Positions 36,039-44,766 of a stretch of 64,000 nt of DNA are shown here, piece by piece. Source of the stretch: Streptomyces sp. NBC_00259 (GTDB lineage: Bacteria; Actinomycetota; Actinomycetes; Streptomycetales; Streptomycetaceae); assembly GCF_036181745.1 (NCBI RefSeq), contig NZ_CP108080.1, forward strand, positions 5,645,501 to 5,709,500, in the 5' to 3' direction. The notes under the pieces were generated by a model, which was not told where the DNA came from, ran no database searches, and worked only from the letters and a program-made list of their open reading frames with translations. A program made the translations under genes and the position numbers. Position 1 is the stretch's first letter. Every line of letters begins with the position of its first letter.

Positions 36039-36983
36039 TCACACCCCCGACAGGCTCGACACCGGCTCCGGCCGCTCGGGCTCCACGGATGCCGGTCCCG
36101 GCGGACCGGCCTCGCCGCCGTGGCCTTCCGGGTCGCCGAACCACGCCACCGCGACGGCACCCGCGACGGCGAGCACGAACCCGGTGATCGCCGCCCAGGC
36201 GAACCCGGGCCGTGAGGAGTCGCCCAGCCACAGCACTCCGATCATGCCCGGCAGGACGGTCTCTCCGACGACCAGCGCCGCCGTGGCGCCGTTGACCGAG
36301 CCGATCTGCAGGGCGATGGTGTGCAGATACATTCCGCCGATACCGGCCACCAGGATCGCGTAGAGCGCCGGGTCGGACAGCAGGGCGCCCAGGTCGAACG
36401 GGTCGATGCCGTTCAGCACGCGCACCCCGACGCCGAGTGCGCCGAACCCGAGGCCGGACAGCAGACCGGCCAGGATCGCGGCCCGTGCTCCCAGAAGACG
36501 TACGACGACGGTGCCGCCCACCATCAGCAGCAGCGAGACCGCCAGCAGCCACCAGTGCGTGGAGATCGGTGTGTGGCCGCTGCCCTCAGGGCCCGCCGCG
36601 GTCGCCAGCAGCACCAGCGCGGAGCAGACCACGGCGATCGACGTCCACTCCGCGCGGTTGAGCCGGATCCCGAGCAGCTTGACGGCCAGCACCGCCGTGA
36701 TCACCAGATTGGCGCTGATCACGGTCTGCGACAGGAAGAGCGGCAGCATCCGCGCCGCCAGCGCGCCCAGCCCGAACCCCACGAAGTCGAGGATCGTGCC
36801 GACGATGAACTCCCAGGTCATCGCCGCCTTGGCGGTCGAGGAGAGACTCGGTCCGCCGTGCTGGGTGACACTGCCCGCGGCGGCTTCCCGGCGGGCGGAC
36901 TTGCGCGAGCCCACGGCCTGGAGGACGGAGCCCGTGCCGTAACAGATGGATGCCGCCACGGCGGTCAGCAGTCCTATGAGCAC
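36039..36983 (-). CDS. DMT/EamA-like integral membrane protein
   Basis: This 314-residue protein has nine to ten TM helices beginning MLIGLLTAVAASICYGTGSVLQAVGSRK, a pattern of the drug/metabolite transporter superfamily (NIPA-like actinobacterial members). Helices such as VISANLVITAVLAVKLLG and LLAVSLLLMVGGTVVVRLLG are clear. The C-terminal 30 residues are Pro/Glu-rich and cytoplasmic. The substrate is unknown. The 160-bp leader has imperfect GGACGGTCCTC-type tandem repeats (about 37075-37150). Confidence 0.8.
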   Translation of the reverse strand: MLIGLLTAVAASICYGTGSVLQAVGSRKSARREAAAGSVTQHGGPSLSSTAKAAMTWEFIVGTILDFVGFGLGALAARMLPLFLSQTVISANLVITAVLAVKLLGIRLNRAEWTSIAVVCSALVLLATAAGPEGSGHTPISTHWWLLAVSLLLMVGGTVVVRLLGARAAILAGLLSGLGFGALGVGVRVLNGIDPFDLGALLSDPALYAILVAGIGGMYLHTIALQIGSVNGATAALVVGETVLPGMIGVLWLGDSSRPGFAWAAITGFVLAVAGAVAVAWFGDPEGHGGEAGPPGPASVEPERPEPVSSLSGV

Positions 36984-37143
36984 CGAAAGCTCCGTTCGCG
37001 TCTGGTCGGTCCTGTTCGTTCCGACTGCCAGACGTCGGTTTCGGTGCGGAAGTTGCCTTTCCTCTTCGAACGGCCCTCAGGATGGTCCTCGAGGCGGACT
37101 CAGGACGGTCCTCCGGGCGGATCCTTCGGACGGACCGTCACCG

Positions 37144-38292
37144 TCAGGCGGACTGCCCTGACGCCGTGAGCCGCGCCAGCGCCTGCGGCACCTCGTCCAC
37201 CGAATCCACCAGAGTGATGCGGGCGTCCATGGAGCGGCTGTCGGCCAGGGCCCGCAGGAGCGGCCAGGCCGGGAGCTTCTCCGTCCAGTGCGCGCGGTCG
37301 ACCAGGACCATCGGGGTCGGCTCACCGCGCGACTCGTAGTAGTTCGGGGTCGCGTTGTCGAAGATCTCCTGCACCGTGCCCGCCGCGCCCGGCAGGAAGA
37401 CGACACCGGCGGTGCAGCGGGCGAGGAGACCGTCCTCACGGGTGGCGTTGGCGAAGTACTTGGCGATGTGCCCGGCGAACGGGTTCGGCGGCTCGTGGCC
37501 GTAGAACCAGGTGGGGATGCCGATCGAGTCGCCGCCCCGCGGCCAGCGGGAGCGCACCTCGAAGGCCGCGGCCGCCCAGTCCGTGACGGACGGGGTGAAC
37601 GAGGGGGCCTTGGCGAGGAGTTCGAGTGCCTCGTCGAGCATCGGGTCGGGGTGCGGGGCAGCGTACGCGCCGAGGTTCGCCGCCTCCATCGCGCCGGGGC
37701 CGCCACCGGTGGCGACGGTGAGTCCGGTACGGGCCAGGGCGCGACCGAGCCGGGCGGCGCCGGCGTACGCCTCCGTGCCGCGGCCCATCGCGTGACCGCC
37801 CATCACACCGACCACGGGAACGCCGTTCAGCAGTTCGTCGAGCGCGTCCGAGACCGCGTCGTCGTGCAGGGCCCGGAGCATCGAGGCGTAGATGTCCCGG
37901 TCGGCCTTGGTCTCCTGGAACCACTCGTAGGTGAGCGCGTCGCAGGTGACCTCGTAGCCGCCGTCGTCGAGCCCGTCGAACAACTCGTCGGGGGAGTACA
38001 GCAGACCGCGGTACGGATCGAACGGCAGGTCCGGTATCGGCGGGAAGACGAGCGCACCGTCCGTGCGGACCTTGGCCGCGGCGTCGGGCTCCATGGCGCA
38101 GCCGAGGAACATCGCGCCCGTGGTGTCGGCCGAGAGCAGTGCGAAGGTGCGTCCTGTCAGGTCGACGGACTGGACGCGGTGTCCCGCGAGGCTGCCGCGT
38201 CGTGTGACGACCTGGTCGAACTCCTCCAGCGTCTCGATCTCCCGGTCGTCGTCGAACGACGACCCCAGCCGCGGCCTCTCTGCGTTCACCAT
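37144..38292 (-). CDS. LOG-family Rossmann-fold protein
   Basis: This 382-residue protein has an N-terminal domain of about 155 residues without a recognised match (ETLEEFDQVVTRRGSLAGHRVQSVDL). A lysine-decarboxylase-like/LOG core follows, with GVPVVGVMGGHAMGRG, GGGPGAMEAAN, and LPGAAGTVQEIFD where the family consensus is PGGxGTxxE. LOG enzymes release cytokinin-like bases from nucleotides. The extended form with the changed glycine motif may have another role. It lies near a small ABC pair, and no functional link is obvious. Confidence 0.8.
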   Translation of the reverse strand: MVNAERPRLGSSFDDDREIETLEEFDQVVTRRGSLAGHRVQSVDLTGRTFALLSADTTGAMFLGCAMEPDAAAKVRTDGALVFPPIPDLPFDPYRGLLYSPDELFDGLDDGGYEVTCDALTYEWFQETKADRDIYASMLRALHDDAVSDALDELLNGVPVVGVMGGHAMGRGTEAYAGAARLGRALARTGLTVATGGGPGAMEAANLGAYAAPHPDPMLDEALELLAKAPSFTPSVTDWAAAAFEVRSRWPRGGDSIGIPTWFYGHEPPNPFAGHIAKYFANATREDGLLARCTAGVVFLPGAAGTVQEIFDNATPNYYESRGEPTPMVLVDRAHWTEKLPAWPLLRALADSRSMDARITLVDSVDEVPQALARLTASGQSA

Positions 38293-38334
38293 GCGCCCAC
38301 GATAGGTGCCGCGTTCGGGGCCGCCGTGCCCGGG

Positions 38335-39477
38335 TCAGCGCCGCAGCGGCAGCGCGGCGAGTTCCGCGACCGCCCAGGTGATCGGGGCGAAGACCACCAG
38401 CAGCACCACCGCTCGGAGCGCGACGGTGGCGCGCAGGAGGCCCGCCGGGGCGCCGAGATCGAGGAGGCCCTCCCGAGTCGTGGCACGGGCGTGCTTGGCC
38501 TCCAGGGCCGAGGTGAGCAGCGCCGCGACGGTGCAGGCCACGACGAGTGCCGCGCCGAGCCCGGTCAGCGGGCCGAACGGCTGGGGGCGTTCCCCGGCGA
38601 GCGCGGAGGCCGCGATCAGGGCGGACACCACCGCGCTGACGACCCCGAGCGGACGTCCGATGCGGCGCGCGTCGTCCATCAGGGCACGCCCGGCGAGCAG
38701 CCGGACGGCCCCGGGGTGCAGGGACTGCAGAACGCGCCCGCACACGTGGGCGATGCCGGGGCCCGCCATCGCGAGGCCCACGGCGGTGAGGGTCCAGCCG
38801 GCGAGCACGCCGGCCGGTGTGCCGCCTCCGCCGCCGGTGCCCCGGCCCGCGTACGCCTCGACCGCGGCGCCCACGGCCGTCAGCGCGACGCCCCAGGGGA
38901 GTCCGCCGGGCGGGGCCTCGAAGGCCGGTTCGGGCTCGTCGTCGTCGATGCCCTCGCCCCAGACCGAACGGCGCGGGCGCAGCGCGAGCGCCGCCGCCCC
39001 GGCTCCCACGACCGGTACGAGCGCGAGGAGCAGGAGCACGGCGCCCAGGGGCAACGGCTGTCCCGCGGCGAGCAGTTCGGCGGCGTCCCCGTCGAACGGC
39101 ATCCCGGTCAGATCGCCCCGCAGATGCAGGAAGAACAGCAGCGCCACCATGCTGCCGAGGGTGCAGGACACGGCCGTCGACGCCGCGGCCAGCGCGGTCA
39201 GCCGCACCGGTCCGAGACCCACGGCGGACAGCCCCTGCCGGGGCCTCGCGCCCGGGTCCGTGCGCGCCACGGCGACGGCGAACTGGACGGTCGCGGCGAG
39301 CGGCGCGAGACACCACGCCAGCCGCAGCAGTGCCGGGTCGGACGGATGCGGTCCCGCCACCGCGTAGGACAGGGTGCACAGCAGAAGGAAGCCGACTCCC
39401 GCGGAAGCCGCCGCGACCATCAGCCGGCGCAGCAGGACCAGGGGATGGGCACCGCGGGCTAGACGGAGAGCGAGCAC
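38335..39477 (-). CDS. ABC transporter membrane subunit, FtsX-like
   Basis: This 380-residue protein has eight or more predicted TM helices (FLLLCTLSYAVAG, LAAASTAVSCTLGSMVALLFF, AVLLLLALVPVVGAG, WTLTAVGLAMAGPGIAHV). A soluble acidic stretch EGIDDDEPEPAFEAPPGG sits in the middle. Its start overlaps the end of the ATPase gene by 19 bp in the same direction, so the two form one unit. The topology and the RLAGRALMDDARR segment recall FtsX/MacB-type permeases, but similarity is weak. Confidence 0.75.
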   Translation of the reverse strand: MLALRLARGAHPLVLLRRLMVAAASAGVGFLLLCTLSYAVAGPHPSDPALLRLAWCLAPLAATVQFAVAVARTDPGARPRQGLSAVGLGPVRLTALAAASTAVSCTLGSMVALLFFLHLRGDLTGMPFDGDAAELLAAGQPLPLGAVLLLLALVPVVGAGAAALALRPRRSVWGEGIDDDEPEPAFEAPPGGLPWGVALTAVGAAVEAYAGRGTGGGGGTPAGVLAGWTLTAVGLAMAGPGIAHVCGRVLQSLHPGAVRLLAGRALMDDARRIGRPLGVVSAVVSALIAASALAGERPQPFGPLTGLGAALVVACTVAALLTSALEAKHARATTREGLLDLGAPAGLLRATVALRAVVLLVVFAPITWAVAELAALPLRR

Positions 39478-40196
39478 GCGGCCCGGCCTTCCGCCTCCGT
39501 GCCGCTCGCCGGGTTCACGCGCCGGCCGTCGATCAGCGACACCGCGCGGTCGGCGAGCGTCGCGACCTCCTCGTCATGGGTGGCGAGCACGACGGTGATG
39601 CGATGCGAGCGGGCCGCGGTGGTGAGCGTACGCAGCACCTGGGCGCGGTCCGTGCTGTGCAGCGAGGCGGTCGGCTCGTCGGCGAAGAGCACCGCGGGCG
39701 TGATGGCGAGCGCGCGGGCGAGGGCGATCCGCTGCCGCTGCGACTGCAGCAGCGCGCGGGGGCGCTTGCGCGCGCAGCCGCCGATGTCGAGCCGCTCCAG
39801 CCACTCCAGGGCGGCGGTCCTGGCCTTGCGGTGCGAGGAACCGCGCAGCAGCAGCGGCAGGGCCGCGTTCTCCCAGGCGGTCAGTTCGGGCACCAGCTGG
39901 GGGTCCGGGCCGATCCAGCCGAAGCGGTCGCGCCGCAGTCGCTCGCGGACCAGCGGACCCATGGTGTGGACGGGGCTGCTGTTGAACCAGACCTCGCCCT
40001 GCTGTGCGACGAGCTGGCCCGACAGACAGCGCAGCAGGGTCGTCTTTCCGCTGCCGCGGGGGCCGTTCACGGCGAGGATCTCTCCCTCGCGCACGCCGAG
40101 GGAAACTCCGCAGAGGGCGGGCGAGCCGCGGTAGGCGTGGTTCAGGGAGCGCGCCCAGAGCACATCGTTGTCCGGCGGGACCACCATGGCGTACAC
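39459..40196 (-). CDS. ABC transporter ATP-binding protein with degenerate signature
   Basis: This 245-residue ATPase has Walker A GPRGSGKT (about 46-53), Q-loop region FGWIGPDPQLVPELTAWENAALPLLL, Walker B VLFADEP and H-loop LATHDEE, all intact. The signature motif is LLQSQRQRIALARAL in place of LSGGQxQR. The order resembles LolD/MacB-type ATPases. It is upstream of and overlaps its membrane partner. Activity may be reduced or asymmetric; the substrate is unknown. Confidence 0.82.
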   Translation of the reverse strand: MYAMVVPPDNDVLWARSLNHAYRGSPALCGVSLGVREGEILAVNGPRGSGKTTLLRCLSGQLVAQQGEVWFNSSPVHTMGPLVRERLRRDRFGWIGPDPQLVPELTAWENAALPLLLRGSSHRKARTAALEWLERLDIGGCARKRPRALLQSQRQRIALARALAITPAVLFADEPTASLHSTDRAQVLRTLTTAARSHRITVVLATHDEEVATLADRAVSLIDGRRVNPASGTEAEGRAACSLSV

Positions 40197-40298
40197 CTCG
40201 GTTCAGATCCGTTGGTTCCGTTCCCCCGTACGGGCGAACGACCTCAAGGCCGATCGGTCACAGCACCGTAGGTACTCGGAGCCGGGTGTACGGACAGC

Positions 40299-40350
40299 AC
40301 GCGGCCCGGATGCTTCCCTTCTCACTCGAAGGGGTGCACCCGGGCCGCGT
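40299..40350 (-). terminator. Long hairpin after the aminotransferase gene
   Basis: An outer 11-bp perfect stem (ACGCGGCCCGG / CCGGGCCGCGT) is extended inwards by TGCTTCCCTTC pairing with GAAGGGGTGCA (two imperfect pairs) around a six-base loop. It follows the minus-strand aminotransferase (end 40401) and probably terminates it before the ABC unit. Confidence 0.7.
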
Positions 40351-40400
40351 AAAAGCCGACGATCGGACGGCGTGCGCCGTGTCCGCTCTGCCGTCCGCGT

Positions 40401-41780
40401 CTACAGCTTCGTCCAGGCCTCGCTGAGGACGGACCGCAGGATCTGCTCGATCTCGTCGAACGTCTCCTGGGTGGAGATCAGCGGCGGGGCGAGCTGGACG
40501 ACCGGGTCACCGCGGTCGTCGGCGCGGCAGTACAGACCGGCGTCGAACAGCGCCTTGGAGAGGAACCCGTACAGGACGCGCTCGGTCTCCTCCTCGTTGA
40601 AGGACTCCTTGGTGTGCTTGTCCTTCACCAGCTCGATGCCGTAGAAGAAGCCGTTGCCGCGGACGTCGCCGACGATCGGCAGGTCGTGCAGCTTCTGCAG
40701 CGTCGAGAGGAACGCGCCCTCGTTGTCGAGGACGTGCTGGTTGAGCTTCTCGCGCTCGAACAGGTCGAGGTTGGCGACGCCGACGGCGGCGGAGACCGGG
40801 TGGCCGCCGAAGGTGTAGCCGTGCAGGAAGGTGTTGTCGCCCTTGTAGAACGGCTCGGCGAGCCGGTCGGAGACGATGCAGGCGCCGATCGGGGAGTAGC
40901 CCGACGTCATGCCCTTCGCGCAGGTGATCATGTCCGGCACGTAGCCGAACTTGTCGCAGGCGAACGTCTTGCCGAGGCGGCCGAAGGCGCAGATGACCTC
41001 GTCGGAGACGAGCAGCACGTCGTACTGGTCGCAGATCTCGCGGACCCGCTGGAAGTACCCGGGCGGCGGCGGGAAGCAGCCGCCGGCGTTCTGCACCGGC
41101 TCCAGGAAGACCGCGGCGACGGTGTCGGCGCCCTCGAAGAGGATCTGCTGCTCGATCTGGTCGGCGGCCCAGCGGCCGAAGGCCTCGGGGTCGTCGCCGT
41201 GCAGCGGGGCGCGGTAGATGTTGGTGTTGGGCACCTTGTGCGCACCGGGCACCAGCGGCTCGAACGGGGCCTTCAGGCCCGGCAGGCCGGTGATGGACAG
41301 GGCGCCCTGCGGGGTGCCGTGGTAGGCGACGGCACGGGAGATGACCTTGTACTTGGTCGGCTTGCCGACCAGCTTGAAGTACTGCTTGGCCAGCTTCCAG
41401 GCCGTCTCGACCGCCTCGCCGCCACCCGTGGTGAAGAAGACCTTGTTCAGGTCGCCGGGGGCTTCGTTCGCGAGACGCTCGGCCAGCTCGACGGCCATCG
41501 GGTGGGCGTACGACCACACGGGGAAGAACGCGAGCTCCTGGGCCTGCTTGGCGGCCACCTCGGCCAGTTCCCTGCGGCCGTGGCCCGCCTGGACCACGAA
41601 CAGACCGGCGAGCCCGTCGAGGTAGCGCTTGCCCTTGTCGTCGTAGATGTAGGTGCCCTCACCACGCACGATGGTGGGCACGGGTGAGTTCTCGTACGAC
41701 GACATGCGGGTGAAGTGCATCCACAGGTGGTCGTAGGCGGTCTTGGAGAGGTCCTTGCTCACGGCTATCGGGTTCCCCAC
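40401..41780 (-). CDS. Class III aminotransferase, probable polyamine/diamine-pyruvate transaminase
   Basis: This 459-residue PLP enzyme has the family layout: GGGEAVETAWKLAKQY (phosphate loop), VISRAVAYHGTPQGALSITG, Asp in LLVSDEVICAFGR, and the PLP lysine in ITCAKGMTSGYSPIG. Closest resemblance is to omega-amine and putrescine/spermidine-pyruvate aminotransferases. An Lrp gene (overlapping upstream) and an aldehyde dehydrogenase (divergent) flank it, which fits conversion of diamines to aminoaldehydes. GTG 41780 is the start; GTG 41762 is an alternative. Exact substrate not provable here. Confidence 0.87.
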   Translation of the reverse strand: MGNPIAVSKDLSKTAYDHLWMHFTRMSSYENSPVPTIVRGEGTYIYDDKGKRYLDGLAGLFVVQAGHGRRELAEVAAKQAQELAFFPVWSYAHPMAVELAERLANEAPGDLNKVFFTTGGGEAVETAWKLAKQYFKLVGKPTKYKVISRAVAYHGTPQGALSITGLPGLKAPFEPLVPGAHKVPNTNIYRAPLHGDDPEAFGRWAADQIEQQILFEGADTVAAVFLEPVQNAGGCFPPPPGYFQRVREICDQYDVLLVSDEVICAFGRLGKTFACDKFGYVPDMITCAKGMTSGYSPIGACIVSDRLAEPFYKGDNTFLHGYTFGGHPVSAAVGVANLDLFEREKLNQHVLDNEGAFLSTLQKLHDLPIVGDVRGNGFFYGIELVKDKHTKESFNEEETERVLYGFLSKALFDAGLYCRADDRGDPVVQLAPPLISTQETFDEIEQILRSVLSEAWTKL

Positions 41781-42271
41781 ATGTAGGTCTGCTTCTTGAG
41801 CTTGAGGTAGACGAAGCTCTCGGTGGAGCGCACGCCGGGGAGGGTGCGGATGCGCCGGTTGATCACTTCAAGCAGGTGGTCGTCGTCCTCGCAGACGATC
41901 TCCACCATAAGGTCGAACGAGCCCGCCGTCATGACGACGTACTCGCACTCCGACATGGCAGTCAGCGCGTCGGCCACCGGGTCCAGGTCGCCCTCGACGT
42001 TGATCCCGACCATCGCCTGGCGTCGCAGACCCACGGTGAGCGGGTCGGTGACGGCGACGATCTGCATCACGCCTTGATCGAGCAGCTTCTGGACGCGCTG
42101 TCGGACCGCCGCCTCGGAAAGGCCCACGGCCTTGCCTATCGCGGCGTACGGACGGCGCCCGTCCTCCTGCAGCTGTTCGATGATCGCCAGGGAGACTGCA
42201 TCGATCGTCGGGGACGATCCGCTCCCGGTCCTGGAGTCCGTGCTTCGACTGGCCACGAGCACACTGTGCAC
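41765..42271 (-). CDS. Lrp/AsnC family transcriptional regulator
   Basis: This protein of about 168 residues has an N-terminal winged helix (VSLAIIEQLQEDGRRPYAAIGKAVGLSEAAVRQRVQKLLDQGVM) and a RAM ligand domain (VEGDLDPVADALTAMSECEYVVMTAGSFDLMVEIVCEDDDHLL). Several GTG starts are possible (42271, 42262, 42256); the open frame reaches 42334. Its 3' end overlaps the aminotransferase start by 16 bp, so the two are coupled. The divergent aldehyde dehydrogenase promoter makes it a likely local regulator of amine catabolism. Confidence 0.9.
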   Translation of the reverse strand: MHSVLVASRSTDSRTGSGSSPTIDAVSLAIIEQLQEDGRRPYAAIGKAVGLSEAAVRQRVQKLLDQGVMQIVAVTDPLTVGLRRQAMVGINVEGDLDPVADALTAMSECEYVVMTAGSFDLMVEIVCEDDDHLLEVINRRIRTLPGVRSTESFVYLKLKKQTYMWGTR

Positions 42272-42448
42272 CGGAGTCGTCGATCCCGCAACCCGTCCGC
42301 AATGAAATTCGTTGTTCTCGGTCCCGAATCTCACTGATTTCGAAGTCGAACGGCGTTGGGTCTGTCGAAAGCGTCGCTCGTCGGGCTAGCCTGAGCGACG
42401 TAGTGTGGGGGTGTCTCACCCATCGGACATCTGACAGGAGGGGTGGCT

Positions 42449-43888
42449 GTGACCACCGAACTGCGTCGTCTGCGCAATTACATCGACGGAGAGTTCCGGG
42501 ACGCCGCGGACGGGCGGACCATCGAGGTGGTCAATCCGGCCACGGGAGAGGTGTACGCGACCTCGCCGCTTTCCGGTCAGGCGGACGTCGACGCCGCCAT
42601 GGCCGCCGCCGCCGCGGCGTTCCCGGCCTGGCGTGACACCACGCCGGCCGAGCGCCAGAAGGTACTGCTGAAGATCGCGGACGCCTTCGAGGAGCGGGCG
42701 GAGGAGCTGATCGCGGCCGAGTCGGAGAACACGGGCAAGCCGCTGGAGCTCACCCGCACCGAAGAGATCCCGCCCATGGTCGACCAGATCCGCTTCTTCG
42801 CGGGTGCGGCCCGGATGCTCGAGGGCCGCTCGGCCGGCGAGTACATGGAGGGCATGACCTCCATCGTCCGCCGTGAGCCGGTCGGCGTCTGCGCGCAGGT
42901 CGCGCCGTGGAACTACCCGATGATGATGGCGGTGTGGAAGTTCGCGCCGGCGCTCGCCGCGGGCAACACGGTCGTGCTGAAGCCGTCGGACACCACCCCG
43001 GCCTCGACGGTCCTGATGGCCGAGATCATCGGCGCGATCGTGCCGAAGGGCGTCTTCAACGTCCTGTGCGGCGACCGCGACACGGGCCGCGCGATGGTCG
43101 AGCACCCGGTTCCCGCGATGGCCTCCATCACCGGTTCGGTACGGGCCGGCATGCAGGTCGCCGAGTCGGCCGCCAAGGACGTCAAGCGCGTGCACCTGGA
43201 GCTGGGCGGCAAGGCGCCGGTCGTCGTGTTCGAGGACACCGACATCCCGAAGGCCGTCGAGGACATCTCGGTCGCGGGCTTCTTCAACGCCGGCCAGGAC
43301 TGTACGGCCGCGACCCGGGTGCTCGTGCACGAGTCCATCCACGACGAGTTCGTCAGCGCGCTGACGAAGGCCGCCGCCGACACGAAGACCGGCCGGCCGG
43401 ACGACGAGGACGTGCTCTACGGTCCGCTGAACAACGCCAACCAGCTGAAGCAGGTCTCCGGCTTCATCGACCGGCTGCCCGCCCACGCGAAGGTCGAGAC
43501 CGGCGGTCACCGGGTCGGTGACAAGGGCTACTTCTACGCCCCGACGGTCGTGTCCGGCCTCAAGCAGGACGACGAGATCATCCAGAACGAGGTCTTCGGC
43601 CCCGTCATCACGGTCCAGTCCTTCCGCGACGAGGACCAGGCGCTCGAGTACGCCAACGGCGTGGAGTACGCGCTCGCTTCGTCGGTGTGGACGAAGGACC
43701 ACGCGCGGGCGATGCGCATGTCGAAGTCCCTGGACTTCGGCTGCGTGTGGATCAACACCCACATCCCGCTGGTGGCGGAGATGCCGCACGGCGGCTTCAA
43801 GAAGTCGGGCTATGGCAAGGACCTGTCGGCGTACGGCTTCGACGACTACACGCGCATCAAGCACGTGATGACGTCCCTGGACGCGTAA
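42449..43888 (+). CDS. Aldehyde dehydrogenase, probable gamma-aminobutyraldehyde dehydrogenase
   Basis: This 479-residue NAD(P)-dependent enzyme oxidises aldehydes to acids. It shows APWNYPMMMAVWKFAPALAAGNTVVLKPSD, the catalytic Glu in LELGGKAP and the catalytic Cys in NAGQDCTAATR. Overall it is similar to PatD/PuuC-type aminobutyraldehyde dehydrogenases. The start is GTG 42449 with AGGAGG; GTG 42443 is in frame. It is divergent from the Lrp-aminotransferase operon, so it probably handles the aldehyde made there. A strong terminator follows. Confidence 0.9.
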   Translation: MTTELRRLRNYIDGEFRDAADGRTIEVVNPATGEVYATSPLSGQADVDAAMAAAAAAFPAWRDTTPAERQKVLLKIADAFEERAEELIAAESENTGKPLELTRTEEIPPMVDQIRFFAGAARMLEGRSAGEYMEGMTSIVRREPVGVCAQVAPWNYPMMMAVWKFAPALAAGNTVVLKPSDTTPASTVLMAEIIGAIVPKGVFNVLCGDRDTGRAMVEHPVPAMASITGSVRAGMQVAESAAKDVKRVHLELGGKAPVVVFEDTDIPKAVEDISVAGFFNAGQDCTAATRVLVHESIHDEFVSALTKAAADTKTGRPDDEDVLYGPLNNANQLKQVSGFIDRLPAHAKVETGGHRVGDKGYFYAPTVVSGLKQDDEIIQNEVFGPVITVQSFRDEDQALEYANGVEYALASSVWTKDHARAMRMSKSLDFGCVWINTHIPLVAEMPHGGFKKSGYGKDLSAYGFDDYTRIKHVMTSLDA

Positions 43889-43910
43889 CGCCTCCGGCGG
43901 CGTGCGGAAC

Positions 43911-43940
43911 CGAAGGGCGGGCCTGCGGGCCCGCCCTTCG
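43911..43940 (+). terminator. Terminator after the aldehyde dehydrogenase gene
   Basis: A 13-bp perfect stem CGAAGGGCGGGCC / GGCCCGCCCTTCG with loop TGCG starts 22 bp after the stop codon. Confidence 0.85.
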
Positions 43941-44208
43941 GGCTGTTCAGCGCCGTCCGCCTTCGCCGGAAGGAGGTTCGCCCGGACCCCGGCGTGGGCT
44001 CGGGCCCCGTCCTCGATGGGCGGACGGAGCCGGAGGATCCAGCCGTCCGGCGGGATCCGGGCGGGCGGAGCCCTCGTGTCGGCTGCGCCGGCTTTCCCCA
44101 ACGCCCCCGCGGGCGTAGGAGGAGTTGGAGGTGCGGGCTTCAGGTGGCGGCCACCGCGGAGGCGATCAGGTCCGCCGCGGGCGTCACCCGGCGCCGGCCG
44201 CGCCGGAG
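43941..44208. other. Non-coding gap with a duplicated piece of the adjacent tetR gene
   Basis: No gene is supported. AGGTGGCGGCCACCGCGGAG and the next five bases at 44142-44166 repeat exactly at 44322-44346, 180 bp away, inside the tetR gene. On the minus strand the downstream copy would read DLIASAVAAT then a stop, the same peptide as in tetR. This looks like a small tandem duplication of the 3' part of tetR that has since decayed. Confidence 0.65.
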
Positions 44209-44766
44209 TCAGGGCAACGGCGTCATGTGCAGGGCCAGCAGGAGGCGCCAGACCTGCTCCGCCATGGACTCCGGCGTCGCGGGGACGCGGTCGTGCAGCC
44301 AGTCACCGAGGACGCCCGTGAAGGTGGCGGCCACCGCGGAGGCGATGAGGTCCGGCGCGGGAGCGCCCGCCAGTTCACGCTCACGGTGGCTGCGGGCGCG
44401 GAGTTCGCGGTGCAGGAGAACGCCGAGCGGCCCACCGCCGCCCTCACGGAGCAGCGTGCGGTAGAGCGCGGCGTGCGCGACGATCCCCGTGAAGAACTCC
44501 GTCAGCGCGGCGGGCGGAGCGGCCGGGTCGGGCACCCCGCGCCAGGCGTGCAGCGCCTCCACCGCGTCCCGGACGATCTCGGCGCAGGCGTCCACCGCGA
44601 GCGCGTCCAGGTCCGGGTAGTGCAGATAGAACGTGGCGCGGCCCAGGCCCGCCCGGCGGACCAGGCCCGCGACGCTGACCTCCGCCAGCGGCCGCTCGGC
44701 GCACTCCTCCAGCAGGGCCCGCCGCAGCCGGTCCCGGGTGCGCTCGGCCCGTGGGTCCCCGCTCAT
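44209..44766 (-). CDS. TetR family transcriptional regulator
   Basis: This 185-residue protein starts MSGDPRAERTRDRLRRALLEECAERPL, with the helix-turn-helix in LAEVSVAGLVRRAGLGRATFYLHYPDLDAL. The C-terminal domain resembles TetR_C-type (ALYRTLLREGGGGPLGVLLHRELRAR). The ATG overlaps the stop of the DUF1304 gene (ATGA), so both are on one transcript. It probably represses its own operon through the palindromes upstream of 45125. Confidence 0.88.
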   Translation of the reverse strand: MSGDPRAERTRDRLRRALLEECAERPLAEVSVAGLVRRAGLGRATFYLHYPDLDALAVDACAEIVRDAVEALHAWRGVPDPAAPPAALTEFFTGIVAHAALYRTLLREGGGGPLGVLLHRELRARSHRERELAGAPAPDLIASAVAATFTGVLGDWLHDRVPATPESMAEQVWRLLLALHMTPLP

